A DNA stretch of 64,000 nt from Fomitopsis serialis (taxonomy: Eukaryota; Basidiomycota; Agaricomycetes; Polyporales; Fomitopsidaceae). The translations under genes were made by a program, and so were the position numbers. The stretch's first letter is position 1; the number at the start of each line of letters is the position of its first letter. The stretch covers positions 186,001-250,000 of the forward strand of contig NW_025954979.1 in NCBI RefSeq assembly GCF_022376445.1, given 5' to 3'. Below are positions 1-12,861 of the stretch, piece after piece. The notes under the pieces are model-generated. The model had not been told where the DNA came from. It saw only the letters and a list, made by a program, of their open reading frames with translations, and searched no databases.

Positions 1-718
1 GGCGACTTCAACGTCGTCCACGCTCGCTTGATCTCGTCTGGGGTAAGCCTTCCTTCGGGTCCGAGACCGCGCCAGATCCGCCCCCGATCAGCCCCGCAAT
101 CTCCGTCCCCGATCTTATTGATTGCCTTTCGTGGCTGACGCTTATTGCGATCTCAGATCCGGGATTACGAGGGGCTGGTCGATCAAATGTCCCAGTGCCT
201 GCGCTTAGGGGGCCTCCTCGACCTTATGGAGTTTGATTTCCGGGTATATGGCGTCGACAAAAAGCCGATCCTTACGGAGGACGCATCGTGGCTCGCGCAC
301 TGGATGAACTTGTGCCACAAGGCCGTCCACCGCAATGGCGGAGAACCAGACGCTGCGAACCATCTCCATCGATGGGTGTTACAGAGCAACGCGTTTGAGG
401 ACGTTGCATACCGGGAGTTCTGGTTCCAAACTTCTCCCTGGAGAAGTGGCAATGATGCCGCGACTGTTCGGCAGAATCGCATCGCGCATGTCTTCAGGGA
501 CGATATATTGGTGAGTGGACGTAACCACTGACAGCTCCCCAGATGCTGATCCTGCACAGGCATTCCTGCGGTCGGGCCGCCCATTGCTTCTTGGCAGCGG
601 GGTGCCAGAGGATGTCGTCGATGAAGTCGAGGAGAACGCGCGTGTTGAGCTCATGGAAGCACGGACTCAGACATACATTCGCGTCGAGAACGTTTACGCA
701 CTGAAGAGGCGCGACTAA
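1..718 (+). CDS. SAM-dependent methyltransferase, 3' part (5' end outside window)
   Basis: This is the C-terminal half of a class I SAM-dependent methyltransferase of the kind that is abundant in basidiomycetes and often linked to secondary metabolism; the substrate cannot be told. Exons read 1-42, 157-510 and 560-718. The first ends in FNVVHARLI, the post-motif-II strand of the Rossmann fold. The second starts with RDYEGLVDQMSQCLRLGGLL, the 'RPGGxLxLxEFD' strand-helix element of the family. The last carries GRPLLLGSGVPE and ends in YALKRRD. Both introns (GTAAGC...CAG and GTGAGT...CAG, the second 49 nt) keep phase. The SAM-binding glycine motif lies upstream of the window. The family call is fairly safe, the specific function unknown. 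Confidence 0.75.
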
Positions 719-1043
719 TCGTGGTCACGGTTTGCTGCAATTCGGACGGTACTCTATTCGCATTCTTAATTGCAAGCGTTTGTGCATTGCGTTTGTATAT
801 CATTATTACGTCCTGGTCGGACCTAGTTTACGTCGTAGTGTATAACAGGAATCCTCGTGTCTCAGGGTAACAGCAATCTCATCCTCGTAATTGCAGTCCA
901 TTCGAGAACCAACCTGAGCTTGGATGACTTGACTGTATACACGGACTCGGACACTTGTGGCCGCCGTATGGTAACCACGTGCCCGCCGCACCTTCATGGT
1001 CGTCAGCGTCTAACGATCTGGATCTCAGAACTTGCTCTACACA
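719..1043. other. Intergenic, presumed promoter of the Ski2 gene
   Basis: About 325 bp between the methyltransferase stop and the Ski2 start. No coding frame fits a known family and no clear TATA box was seen. It probably holds the methyltransferase 3' UTR and the helicase promoter and 5' UTR. Confidence 0.4.
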
Positions 1044-4000
1044 ATGAGCTCGGATCAGCAGCGCGTCATGCAACACATATTGCACTCAAATTCAGCCAAT
1101 GCTGAGGAGATCCTTAACGAACTCGGACTTGGTGGAGTACCCGAACCCGAACGGGTGCACCGGGAAATCGAGGAGAAACTCCTCCTTCCAAAGGACAAAC
1201 TACCGGACCACTGGCTCCCAACGTATCAAATGTAAGAGTAGCATCTATGCTGCGTTCGGGCAGTCCGTATGAGACAGTGTGATATTTCAGACACTGGGAA
1301 CAAGATCTGTCTATCCCGTCGCTGCTCTCCCTCGACCCATCGCCACCGCCGACTACCCTCGCATTTGTCCGTACAGGCCTGCACGGGCGGGTGACCGGCT
1401 ATACAGAAGTACGTGCCCACGTACACAATCCCGAGTGTCTCACAGCATAACCACGCTCCCCAGGTAGCCAACCCACGCGTAAGCACCGGACTTACCTCGA
1501 CCTCTCTGGACCGCGCACCGGGCCCCAGCAGCAGCTTCGTGCGGGGAAAGACGGGCTTCGTGCCGTTCTGGCCTGGCGGCCTCGACAATATCAAGGCCGA
1601 TGCGACTGCGGTCGACGACCTCCACGAAGAGGCGAAGGGTCTGCGGAAGGTGGCCCCGGGATTGAGTCGCGGCTTACGGCTACCGGGCGACGAAGCCGAC
1701 GAGGATGCGCTGGACGACTTGGATTTCGCTCAGGGCGGAGACCGAAGTACTGCTCAAGAAGTAGGTTCTATAAGATCATCATACTTTGCACCTCCGACAG
1801 TAGTTCATCCACAGGATGGAGGTGTGGTTCCACATGCAAATGGGGACACGCAATTCAACGGCGGAGTACCCGGTGGGCCATCCGATATTGACGATCTGCT
1901 GCCTACAACTGTACGTCTATGCGCCGGTTCCCTCTGGTTCTCGGTCTCACTCCGGTGTGCAGCGATCTCACCTCAACGCCATCAAACCTGCGCGGAAACC
2001 CGTTCGCCGGGCCAACATCCAGAAGCGGGAATGGGCGCACGAAGTGGATATCAACAAGCCCATGACAAATTTCCACGAACTGGTCCCGGAGATGGCGCAC
2101 AAGGTCGGTGGTATCGTTGTCGGACATTAGGTCTTAAGATGACGCGGGCTATTACAGTACCCGTTCGAGCTTGATACGTTCCAGAAGGAGGCGGTGTACC
2201 ATTTGGAAATGGGCGACTCCGTCTTTGTCGCCGCGCATACATCGGCGGGGAAGACGGTCGTGGCCGAGTACGCCATCGCGCTGGCCGCGAAACATATGAC
2301 CCGGTGTGTCCCCTCCTCTGCCTTCCATTCCGGCTTCCCTTGACGCGGCCGACTCAGTGCCATATACACATCGCCCATCAAGGCGTTGTCCAACCAAAAA
2401 TACCGCGACTTCAAGCAGACGTTCTCTTCGTCCTCCGTGGGCATCCTCACGGGGGACGTCCAGATTAACCCGGAGGCGAACTGTCTGATCATGACGACGG
2501 AGATCCTGCGAAGCATGCTGTACAAGGGCGCAGACCTGATCCGTGACGTCGAGTTTGTGATATTCGACGAGGTGCACTATGTGAACGACGCTGAGGTGGG
2601 TGTCTCGCGCGCTCGTCTCTTGCGATGGAAGGTGGATGCTCAACAGTGTGTGGCCAGCGCGGCGTTGTCTGGGAAGAAGTCATCATCATGTTGCCGGATC
2701 ATGTCAACATCATCTTGCTGTCAGCCACCGTCCCGAACGCGAGGGAATTCGCAGACTGGGTTGGGTATGTACGCACACGCCTTTCAACTTCACATAGCCT
2801 GACTTCCTTGCGCGTGCGTCAGTCGGACCAAGAAGAAAGACATCTATGTCATCTCGACCGCTAAACGGCCCGTACCCCTCGAACACTATGTATATGCTGG
2901 ACGAGAGATGTACAAGATCGTGGACGCCGAGCGACGTTTCTTGACCCAGGGGTATGTGGAGCGCCTGCGATATCGCACCGCCTAAGCTTGATGGCTGAAC
3001 AATATTACAGCTACAAGGATGCGGGAGAGGCTCTACGGCGGAAACAGGACAAAGAGCGCGAAGCAGCTGGCTTGCCACCCGTCCAGCGACTCGGCGCCCG
3101 TGCGGCGGCGCCACAGCGAGGCCAGCGCGGTGCCGCAGGTGGGCGCGGAGGCCAGCGAGGCGGTCCTGCACGAGCAGCAGCTCCGGTTGCCCGCGGAGGT
3201 TCACCCCGGACGTTCCATCAACCGGACAAGAACCTCTACGTCCACCTTCTCGGCCATCTGCGCAAGAAAGCGCTGTTGCCCGTGGTCGTCTTCACGCTGT
3301 CGAAAAAGCGATGCGAAGAGAACGCGGCCACGCTCACGAACGCGGACCTGTGTTCGGCGGTGGAGAAGAGCGAGATCCATGTCGCACTTGAGAAGGCGTT
3401 CTCACGGCTGAAAGGTGGCAATCATCCTCGTGCATGTCGCTGAACATAGCTCACGCTCTCATGTAGGCAGTGACAAACAACTCCCACAAATTCGTAGGAT
3501 GCGCGCGCTTCTCTCTCGCGGCATTGGCGTGCACCACGGTGGATTACTGCCTATAGTCAAAGAGGTACGCGCGAGGCCCTCTGATGCCCCTTCATACACT
3601 GAAAGGACCAATTTAGGTCGTGGAGATTCTCTTCGCGCGAGGCTTAGTCAAAATTCTCTTCGCTACGGAGACTTTTGCTATGGTAAGACACATGCACCCT
3701 GTCACCTAGACCCATACATCGACATCATTTTAGGGAGTGAACATGCCGGCTAAATCCGTGGTCTTCTCTGGTATCCGAAAACACGACGGCCGTAGCTTCA
3801 GAGAAATTCTGCCGGGTGAATATACTCAAATGGCAGGTCGGGCAGGCCGTCGTGGATTGGATCCCACCGGCACGGTGATCATCGTTGTTAGTGACGAACT
3901 TCCGGAGGTAAAGCAATTGAATATTTGTTCTCCGGTGCCCATGCTTAGACGACCATCTACATTCACAGCAAGGGGTGTTGAACACCATGATATTGGGAAC

Positions 4001-5909
4001 GCCGACCAAGCTGCAGTCGCAGTTCCGACTGACGTATAACATGATTCTCAACCTGTTGCGCGTGGAGGCCCTACGAGTGGAGGAGATGATCAAGCGTAGT
4101 TTCTCCGAGAACAGGACTCAGAAGCTCCTTCCCGATCAACAGAAGAAGGTCATTGAGGTAAGAAGCTTCGTCATTCATTGACAGGCCCGGGGCCCACGCA
4201 ATGCTTCACAGCACGAGAAAGCTCTCTCGACCCTTCAAAAGCTGTCCTGTGACGTTTGTTCACCTGACATCGAGCGGTACTATGACGCTTCGTACGACAT
4301 CGTGGAACTCAATCGTGACCTCGTCTCCATGGCTGTTCAAAACACTCAAGGATCAAAGCTCTTCACGACAGGCAGAGTAGTGGTTCTGCGGGACGGAGTA
4401 TGTTATCCCGACCGACTACCATGCCGTATCTAATGCCCCTGTAGCACTTCCAATGGAAGATCGCAGTCATTCTCAAAGGTAGCAGAACAGTCGAGAACGT
4501 CAGGATGTACTATGTACTAGCAATGGTCGACCCAGACACCAAGAGACGCACTCATGGTGAGTCAAATCATTGGAAACATATCTCACTCTCGTTGAACGCA
4601 CACCCCGCAACTGCAGATGCTGACGAACAAAGCCTTGTACCACAATGGCCTCCGGAACCGGCACAGCTCCTGGTCAACGAGGCTATCTACGAGTTCCGAG
4701 AGGTGCCGGTCACCAGCATCGTGATGGTTACCGGGAACATGATCAAGGTAACAATAAGCAGACATGGCTCTCGTAAGATGCTCAGCGGACAAAATAGGTC
4801 GAAATCGACTACATCATGTTGGGACGGATAGCACATATGCAAGAGCGATTAAGGCGCTGTCCGGTGTCTTGGAGCAGTGGTTGCAATCAGATGACATTCC
4901 AGAGGTCGACTGGAGTCGCATGCGGTCCCTCGAGTTCCAAGAGACACTGCGAACAAGAAACGAACGCGCGAAACGTCTGGTCGCTGCCCAGTGCACGTCT
5001 TGTCCAGAATTTGATGACCATGTCAGTCTTGTCCCCGCCGCATGTGTCGTCGAATGAGCACTGACCCAGCCTTCTCAGTACTTGCAAATCCATGCAGAGA
5101 AAGTCTTGCGTGCCAACATCGCCGACCTCAGGCGCGCACTATCTGACCAAAACCTAGAGCTGATTCCGGATTACGAGCAACGCATCGCGGTCCTGCAGGA
5201 GCTCAAGTTCATTGACGAAAACTCCACCGTCCTGCTCAAAGGCAGAGTGGCATGCGAGGTTCGTTCCACGTTTTGCCCATCCGTTCTGCGTAGCTGACGA
5301 GCAGCAGATCAACTCCGCGAACGAGCTCGTCCTCACAGAGCTCATCCTCGAGAACACGCTAGCGCCGTTCGAGCCCGAGGAGGTGGTTGCCCTGCTCTCA
5401 TGCTTCGTCTTCCAGGAGAAGACGGAGGTTGAGCCGGTCATCCCACCCAAGCTCGAGGAGGGCCGAGACGCCATAATCGCCATCGCAGAGCGGATTGGGC
5501 GAATACAGGACCGCCATAAGGTCCCAGGCGAAGAGTTCCGGCAGCTCAAGTTCGGCTTGATGGAGGTCGTGTATGAGTGGGCGAAGGGCATGGTAAGTGT
5601 TGCTCGGCACCGCACAGCGAGCGTGGACCTGTACTGAGACATTGTATTCTTCTACAGCCGTTCGAACAGATCACCGAGCTTACGGATGTCCCTGAGGGCA
5701 CAATCGTCCGCGTCATTACTCGTTGGATGAGACATGCCGCGAGGTCAGGGATGCTGCTCGTGTCATCGGCGACGCAGAGCTGTTCAAGAAGATGGAGGAG
5801 TCACAGATTAAGATCAAAAGAGACAGTAAGCCCCTTCCCCTAGCCATGGTCAACCAACATCTCATAACTGTACTTTACAGTCGTATTCGCCGCAAGCTTG
5901 TATTTCTAG
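1044..5909 (+). CDS. SKI2: Ski2 DExH RNA helicase of the Ski complex
   Basis: 3'-5' RNA helicase that, with Ski3 and Ski8, feeds mRNA to the cytoplasmic exosome. Seen in order: N-terminal PDHWLPTYQ segment, ELVPEMAHK before the helicase core, Walker [26 protein letters not shown], motif [11 protein letters not shown], motif [12 protein letters not shown], motif [11 protein letters not shown], then the arch and winged-helix region and the C-terminus IVFAASLYF. The start is the first ATG in the frame (MSSDQQRV). The CDS is split by many short introns; the last two exons join at GTAAGC...TTACAG just before the stop. A Gly/Arg/Ala-rich low-complexity insert (about 3085-3205) follows the helicase core's first half. 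Ski2 is preferred over the nuclear paralogue Mtr4 because of the WLPTYQ and [11 protein letters not shown]-terminal signature. It converges with calnexin. Confidence 0.93.
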
Positions 5910-6132
5910 TGCTCTCACATCGTCGGACATATCTTTGGTCCATGTAGCGTTGTACCTGGTCACGGTTTCTCACCTCACATGTAGCTCACACGTACGTGTA
6001 CATCCTAGCATACTTCATATTATTCTCCCTCGCAAGCCCAATATAATACTAGCCTCAGCGGTCCAAGCAAGAAAGCAAAAATACGGCACAGTCGGAAGTA
6101 GGGTGCTATCGCGATGGCATACATGTGCCTTT

Positions 6133-8094
6133 TTACTTCCGCTTCTTCACTGTAGACTCATCCTTCTTGTCGCCACCAGCGGGGGCAACAGGTGCGGTCT
6201 CCGTCTTCTTCTTGTCGTCGGGTGAGGGCGCGTCGGTCTTCTTCGACGACTGCAAAAGCCGCTGAGCATGCAGCCACACTGACGGGCTCGAGAGACATAC
6301 CTTGGTAACCGGCTGCTGGCTAGCACCAACGAGACCGAACATAGCACCGAGCATACCGAAGAACGTGACGACGGAGAGAACCATGACAGCGCCAACCTCC
6401 GGTTGGGTCTTGAACGCCAGGACGGGGTCGAGCTTGGCGAGGTCGATGAACTTGAACGCCTTGCTGCGGATGAACTCGATCGGGTCCTCGGCGAAGGCAA
6501 TCTCCTCTTCATCATCGACGATCTTGTGTTCGACTTCGGCTTGGACTGCTCGACCTCGAGCGGCTTCTTGACGTCGAAGGTCTCAGCCTTGAGCGCGTTC
6601 GCTTCCTCGACGGAGTGACCGATGTAGATGTTGTCGAAGAGGATGTCCTCCGTCATCGTCCAGAGTTCGATACCGAGGCCGCCCTAAGATAATCGAGTCA
6701 GACACGCATGCAACGTATGCCAGCATCAGCATGTACGTACAATCTTGTTAGGCTCTTGACGGGCTCAAGTCCTCGAAGTAGTCGGGGTTGGGGATCTTAC
6801 GAGGAGCCCATCGCCAATGTACGCAGGGTTGTCGATCATGGGCGCGTACCACTTGCCCCTGTACGCAGGGTTGGCCTTCATGGGGCTAAAACCAAATGTT
6901 CAGTACGAGTGTAACAGACCCAGTGCTACGTACCGCTTCCACTCGCCGCAGCCAGGAGCCTCATCGCACTTGGGGTTGCGAACTGTGGGCGCGATCCACT
7001 CGCCGTCCTCCTCGTCATCCCACTCCTCGGGCTTCTCAGAGTCAGGGTCGGGATCGTCTCCAGTTCGTCGTCGAGCCAGCCCTCGGGCTTCACAGCCTCC
7101 TCGTCGAGGATCTCGTACGGCTCATCCTCATTCCAATCCTCGGGCTTGACAGCGGCGGGGTCGGCAATGCGCTTGACGTCAACCCAGTCCTCAGGCTTCT
7201 TGTCCTCGGCGTCGTCGATCTCCTTGGGAGGGTTACCGCGGGCGTGAAGTCCTCGAGGAGGCTGCCCTTCGCTTTGCTCTCACCGTTGAACAGAACATCA
7301 AATGTGTTATCGGGCTGTGAATGGCATTAGATCCAGGCAATGTCAAGGGAGCAGCGCACGTACTTGACAATGAGCGTGTACAGGTTAGTCAACTTCTCAA
7401 TAGTTGGCTTGGGAGGAGCCGCAAGGTGCTTCTCCTCGTACTCGCCAGTAATGGGGTTCTTGTGACGGAAAATAAAGTGGACCTAGACGGGTGTCAGGGC
7501 GTTCAGCCAAATCACAAAAGACCCAAACGGGGCAAGCCTACCTTGGTACCCGGACACGTCAGGTCGGGACCGAACATGATTGTCCATGGTGTCTTGTCAG
7601 AGAATTCCTTCCCTTCTGTCTGGAAGCCATCCTCGAGGAGCTTGATGTAGCCACCACCGCAGTTGCCGCCCTTCTGGTACTTAACCTCATACTGGACGAC
7701 AAGCGGCTTGTCGGCGAAGTCGATGGCACTGGTGAAGGGGCAGAGATGGCGTGGTGGGCAGCCTTCGTCTTGGCGACGAGGCCCTTGTCACCCTCGATGA
7801 CGGAGATGGTGGGCTCATCGACCTCCCACTTGCCGACGTAACTAAACGTCTCGCCGCCAACGGGGGTCTTCTTGGTCGCCTCTGACGGCGTCCACCGGGA
7901 CGCCCAGTCGTCAGTGAATTGCTCGAGGAAGGGTGCCTTGATCGCGGTGGGCTAGGAGGAGAGTGAGTACGAGGCCTTGGACACGCGCTATGTCCGCCAG
8001 CACGTACCGTGAAGACGGGCTTGGGAGCGTCGTCCTGCGCGGCGACACCGGTCACGGCGATGGCGAGGAGGGTAGAAAGCGCTACGCTTCGCAT
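6133..8094 (-). CDS. CNE1: Calnexin, ER lectin chaperone (frame interrupted)
   Basis: Membrane chaperone that binds monoglucosylated N-glycoproteins in the ER. The start gives a signal peptide, [20 protein letters not shown]. The lectin domain includes [20 protein letters not shown] and the P-domain has tandem [13 protein letters not shown] / [13 protein letters not shown] type-1 repeats followed by [21 protein letters not shown] type-2 repeats. A transmembrane segment ([20 protein letters not shown]) is followed by a Lys/Asp-rich cytosolic tail ending KKRK. Several short introns are present. The frame slips by one base at about eight places (near 6539, 6750, 6764, 6813, 7050, 7236 and 7735, among others), each as if one base of a short run were missing; the homologous reading resumes directly after each. 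I read this as sequence error, not a pseudogene. Identity is certain, exact protein is not. Confidence 0.92.
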
Positions 8095-8430
8095 TGTATA
8101 CGAAGGACCGAAGACGGAGGAAACAATATGAGCTGGAGTAAGGAGCGAGAGTAAGTATGAAGAACAGCTTATGTGCGTGCGACGATGCGCGTCTGCTCTA
8201 AATGCGCCCGCCACCGCTGCCACGTCGACATTCGACTGCGTTCCACGCACACACGTGGTCCATCCTCAGCCTCTCCCTCAACACCGCTTTCTCACTTCCA
8301 CGCCCGCCGGCATCCGTCAGAGCACAGTAGCATAGCATTCTACAGTAGTACATGCACAACATCACACAACTAACTCAGCAGGTCCGCATGGCCCGACGCC
8401 GACAACGCAAGCTGCAGCGACCACGTCAGT
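8095..8430. other. Intergenic between Snu114 3' end and calnexin start
   Basis: About 335 bp between two genes both on the minus strand. It should hold the calnexin promoter and 5' UTR and the Snu114 3' UTR. A C-rich pyrimidine stretch is seen near 8265-8305; no TATA box or coding frame is recognised. Confidence 0.4.
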
Positions 8431-11400
8431 TCACGCCCGTGCTGCGATCATAAAAGTACCCACAATGAATTCATCGTCGAGATATTTTGAGACAGCAATC
8501 TGGTCGCCGAGACCTTTTCGCCGCCGCGTCTTGAGCACCAGGTCCCTCGCCAGTGCTTGCCCCGATGCGGGTTCCAATGGCCGCAACTTGATGCTCGTGT
8601 CGGTCGGGTCACCTGTCGGGCATTAGGCGTTCAGTGTCCACTTCTCGTGGGAGGGGAGCGTCACATACCAGGAACGATCGACCAATGGTCGAACACTTGT
8701 AGACAGAATGCCTGGCCTTGTGTCGCTGTCCGCAGGTCTGTCTCGAAGCCATTCGCGTCAATGACCGGGATGAGGGCTTTGACGGTATACAATGGCGAGC
8801 CGGCCTTCGGGGTATCTTGCGTGACGTGCCCTCGTCTCCGTGCAAGTACTGTATATACGGCGGAAATGCAGTCTGCGGGTGCCTGCACCTCGACGAAATA
8901 CACAGGCTCCATGAGACGTGGCGTTGCCTTCATGTGCACACAATTAGTTCTGCTCGTATGTAGCGGATGCCCACCTCACCATCAAGAACGAGGAGTAGCA
9001 CACTCGGCGTGCTGTCGGGACGATCTGTCCTCCGCCCCTGAATATTGGCTCCTGCGCGAGACTCGCGTCCAGTATCCGGAACTTAACGTTCCTCATCGCT
9101 GCAGCACACTATAATCAGTTCCACTCCCACTCTTGTAAACACTACACTCACGTTCATCGCAAAGCGGGCCCTCTCGGCACCCCACTGGAAACCCTGTTTG
9201 ATGTGGTCCTTCACCGTCCCGAGCAGTTTCTTGTCCACCTGCGACGGCAGCGTGTCATCCAACAGGATGTTCGGCCCGCTGTCATCGGGGCCGAATGCCC
9301 ATATTGACCGAGACGCAAGCAGGTCCCACTGGTACTTGTCCTCGAAGAACTTGCCACGCTCCTTCGCCGTCATGCGCATGTTGACGCGCCCTGTCTCGAC
9401 GTCCTCAGCGATGCCCCGCTCGAGTGGCTCCGCGATCATCGTGATACGGTTCCTACGAAACAGCTCAACGCTTATGCTTGAACACAGCAGAAATGGAACC
9501 CACTTCTTGTTCGGCGTGTCCGCATAACACTTCAGCGCACTCGTCTCGAGCACCGTCTCGCAGAACTTCGTGACGGGGTCCGACACCTTAATCTCGATCT
9601 CCGAGAACAACCTCCGCAAATCGTGCATCACGCAGTCCAGGTAGAGCTCGCCCGTGCCGATCACCACATGCTCACCGCTTTCCTCGACCTTTGTCGACAC
9701 GAGCGGATATGACTTGTTGATGCTCCGCAGGCCCGACAACATCTTAGGCAGCTCCGAGGGCGCGATTGGCTCGATCGCATCCGGAGCACGGACTGCGTCA
9801 TATGCTTGATCGGCCGGAAGATGTACAGGTCTTCCTCGATGTCGACGGAGGCGAGGGTCCCGGTCTTGGTGATGGACGCGTCTACACCGCCGAGTAGGAC
9901 AAGTTCCAGCGGGGACTTCTTCTGCAGGAACGAAGTATCTGCGGATAACCTGAACTCCTTGCACTGAACCTTCTGAAAGTAGCGCTTACCGTGCTTCGCT
10001 TATCCAGATGTCCTCGATGACGGCCTTGACCATGTCTTCCTCGTCTTCTGGCGAGTAGCCCTCGCCAAGCACCTTAATATCCATACCCTTGCGGACTGTA
10101 CCACTGATGACACGACCGAATGCGCGGAAAGACTGAGCGTCGGTGGTGTGGTAGAGCTTGGCAATTTGGACCATGACAGGCGCTTCGGGATCGCAAGCCT
10201 TCATTCGGGCCACGATCTCGTCTGACATGGGGCCAGTGTAGGTGCTCTCCACCTATGCTCTACCGGTGAGTAGCTACGCTTTGTCGAGGTTCAGCAACAC
10301 GCACCTTGGCGGCAGTAGCCTCGACAGGACTCGGTATATGCTCCACAATCATGTCGATCAAGCCCAACGACGGCCCGAAGAACTGGTCCAAAACCGCCTT
10401 CAACAGCGGCCTCACGTCCATCTTGTACATCACCGGCGCGAGCTGGATGCGCAGTGCCCCCAGCGTCTCCTTCAGGCTGTCTGTCTCCTCGCTGAGCACC
10501 TGCGTGTAGAGCTTGTAGAGCGGCTCGAGAATGAAGTGCACGAAGGTGCGGTTCGCCTCGGGGTCCGCGGGCTTGCGCGAAAACTTGCGCGTCTCGGTGT
10601 TGAAGTAGATGTTTCCCCAGAGGCGGTCGGCGAAGGAGGACACGTCCAGCGGGCCTGTGGGCAGACGTCAGCTCTTAGTCAGAAGAAAAGGGGAGGGGTC
10701 TACCGTAGGTGTCGGCATACATCTGGGCGAAGGACCGGAGAGTGAAGCACCAGTGCATGTCGGTGCTTGCGAAGGCGACATTGCCATTCTCTGGGCTCAT
10801 ACGCAGCGCAGGATCTGGGTTGATACCGCTACGACATGCACGTTCAGCCCACCACTTACGATGCAAGTACACTCGGCGAACCTGATGACCGTGTTGACCT
10901 CCTCAATAGTGTGCTTGATCTTGTAGTACGCATCTGCAGGTTTGATGCGCAGCTCGAGGATTAGCCTGTCGATTTTGTTGACTACCAAGGTCATTTTGAC
11001 GCCCTCCTGCAGGCAATGGCGAATAATATGCTCGGTATTGACCATAACCTGAGGCCAAACTCAGCCACTGGGCAAATTGAACGTTCGTTGTGCTTACGCC
11101 CTCCACGACGTCCACGACCAAGACGACACCATCCACAAGACGCACTGCAGAAGCCACCTCGTCGACAAAGTTCACGTGCCCCGGCGTGTCGATGAGGTGA
11201 ACGAGGTGGGACTTCCCGAAGCTTTCTGCAGAATGAGAGACATGGGGAAGACTTGATGGAAATGCCGCGCTCTCGAGAAAGAACGTGCGTATCCGTATAG
11301 CGTGTCTGAGAGCGATGAGTCTTGTGGTACAGGTGAACGCTGAACCCATATTACCTGGTGGTCGGAGTCCCAGACCATCTTGTGCGTCTCAAATACGAGC

Positions 11401-11987
11401 ATATCCATCAGGGCGGTCTTGCCGTGGTGCAGATGACCGACAACTGCAACATTGCGGACGAACTCAGGGAATGCAGTCATGTTGAGCAAGAACCTACAAG
11501 TCCGCTCTGTGAGACGTGAGCAACCGCTGTTCATGTCGGAGAACCCACCCCTTGTCGAAACGAGTCTCGGGCATGCCCTTCTCCTCCACGTCCACCTCCG
11601 CACTTTGACTGGAGCGATGATAGGCTCCGTCAGTGGTTGCGCATCTTCCTCCTGTACGATTGTTTCTACGTCTTGGCCGTACACTTCCCCTGCTGTAGGG
11701 TAATATTGCTTATCCTCATGCAGGACGACCGCATTGTGCACAGGTTCTAGATCAGTCAACCCAGCATGAGAGAATGTAAATGGAAGAATTACTAGTATGC
11801 GCACCATCAACCTCCATTAATGCCATCCCAGGTTCCTCTGGAGCATGCATGGCTCATCCTCATCGAAGCCCTCTAGTGGCTGTTGCTGCTGAGCGAAGTC
11901 GCTCTGCGGGACCTCATCTTCGTCATCGGAGTCGAGACCCACACCAATGTAGTTTCCGAACTCATCGTAATCCTCGAACGATGCCAT
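8431..11987 (-). CDS. SNU114: Snu114 / U5 snRNP 116-kDa GTPase
   Basis: EF-2-like GTPase of the U5 snRNP that governs Brr2 activity during spliceosome activation and disassembly. The acidic N-terminus starts [15 protein letters not shown], typical of the family. The G domain shows G1 ([13 protein letters not shown]), G3 ([14 protein letters not shown]) and G4 ([12 protein letters not shown]). The EF-2-like domains III-V follow, with [20 protein letters not shown] and [17 protein letters not shown], and the C-terminus has [17 protein letters not shown]. An upstream in-frame ATG (12023) adds a hydrophobic stretch foreign to the family, so 11987 is chosen. Several introns and at least one frame slip (near 9780, before the [11 protein letters not shown] motif) interrupt the reading. 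The last few residues before the TGA at 8431 are not conserved and could reflect a missed intron. It is divergent from prefoldin 1. Confidence 0.92.
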
Positions 11988-12271
11988 GGCTAGAGCGAAG
12001 ACCAGGAAATAGAGTAGATGCAAGCACAGGACCCAGTAGCACGACGTTCAAGTTTGGGCAGGACCACAGAAGTCAATATCCCGGTCTCAGTGACGCAGAT
12101 AGCCGTAGACGGGGATGCCGAGGCGAATTGGAGCGAGAATGCCAGGGACGCTGCTGAGGTTGAAGGAGAGAAAGCAGTCAGCGGGCGCCTTGCGAAATCC
12201 TCAGCCACCGGACGCGTCCTCGATCGCGTGCAAGCGCGTCGGGCCCATCTCGATCCCTCCTCCAGACAGCC

Positions 12272-12861
12272 ATGGCGAGCCTCTCCGACGACACCCTCCG
12301 CAAAGTGAGGACACCTTACCGTACATCGTCTGCTCTACTTAACGTATACTTGCGCAGATTCTTGTACAGATACAGCAGACTGCTGTACAATCCCAGCGTG
12401 CCCTGAACATCTCGCGGCAGCAACTCGCAACCAAGGATCGGGAAAGGCGTATACTTCAGCTCACCATCGAGGAGATCACGTCCCTGAAAGGCGACGTGAA
12501 CCTGTACAAGGGTGTCGGGAAGATGTGAGTTCCGCAGCGTGGGTGGCCATACGTATCGCTGCTTAATGTGGTCATCTCGGACACAGGTTCATGATGACGC
12601 CTCGCCCGCAAATGGAGAAGGAGTTGAAGACAGAAGAGAAGGAACTTACGGATGACATCAACAACTTGCAGAAGAAGGTGAGTATGAGCGATTTTGCTCG
12701 AGAGTGTAATTTGATAGTATACCCCGAAGGCCAAATATCTGGAGAAGCAGTTTAACGATGCTCAGGCACAACTCAGAGATATCGTACGTGTACGATGTTT
12801 CCACTTGTGCTGCGTTCTCACTTATCCCTATTCGTAGTTCCACAATGCACCATCACAATAA
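12272..12861 (+). CDS. PFD1: Prefoldin subunit 1 (beta-type)
   Basis: Subunit of the hexameric prefoldin that hands nascent actin and tubulin to the CCT chaperonin in the cytosol. The protein (about 120 residues) is nearly all coiled coil: MASLSDDTLRKILVQIQQTA at the N-terminus, the short beta-hairpin with DVNLYKGVGKMFMMTP in the middle, and a second helix (DINNLQKKAKYLEKQFNDAQ). It ends RDIFHNAPSQ. Exons join cleanly at GTGAGG...GCAG, GTGAGT...ACAG, GTGAGT...AG and GTACGT...TAG. The third acceptor is ambiguous: TAG or the AAG 12 bases later both keep phase, changing four residues. It shares a divergent promoter of about 280 bp with Snu114. Confidence 0.88.

Noticed and set aside
515..718. 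Separate small gene starting at 515
   Set aside because: It is the last exon of the methyltransferase; the 49-nt intron 511-559 explains the upstream reading.
6147..6656. Separate 169-residue Ser/Arg-rich protein on the minus strand
   Set aside because: Its first third is calnexin; the rest is the wrong frame after a one-base loss near 6539.
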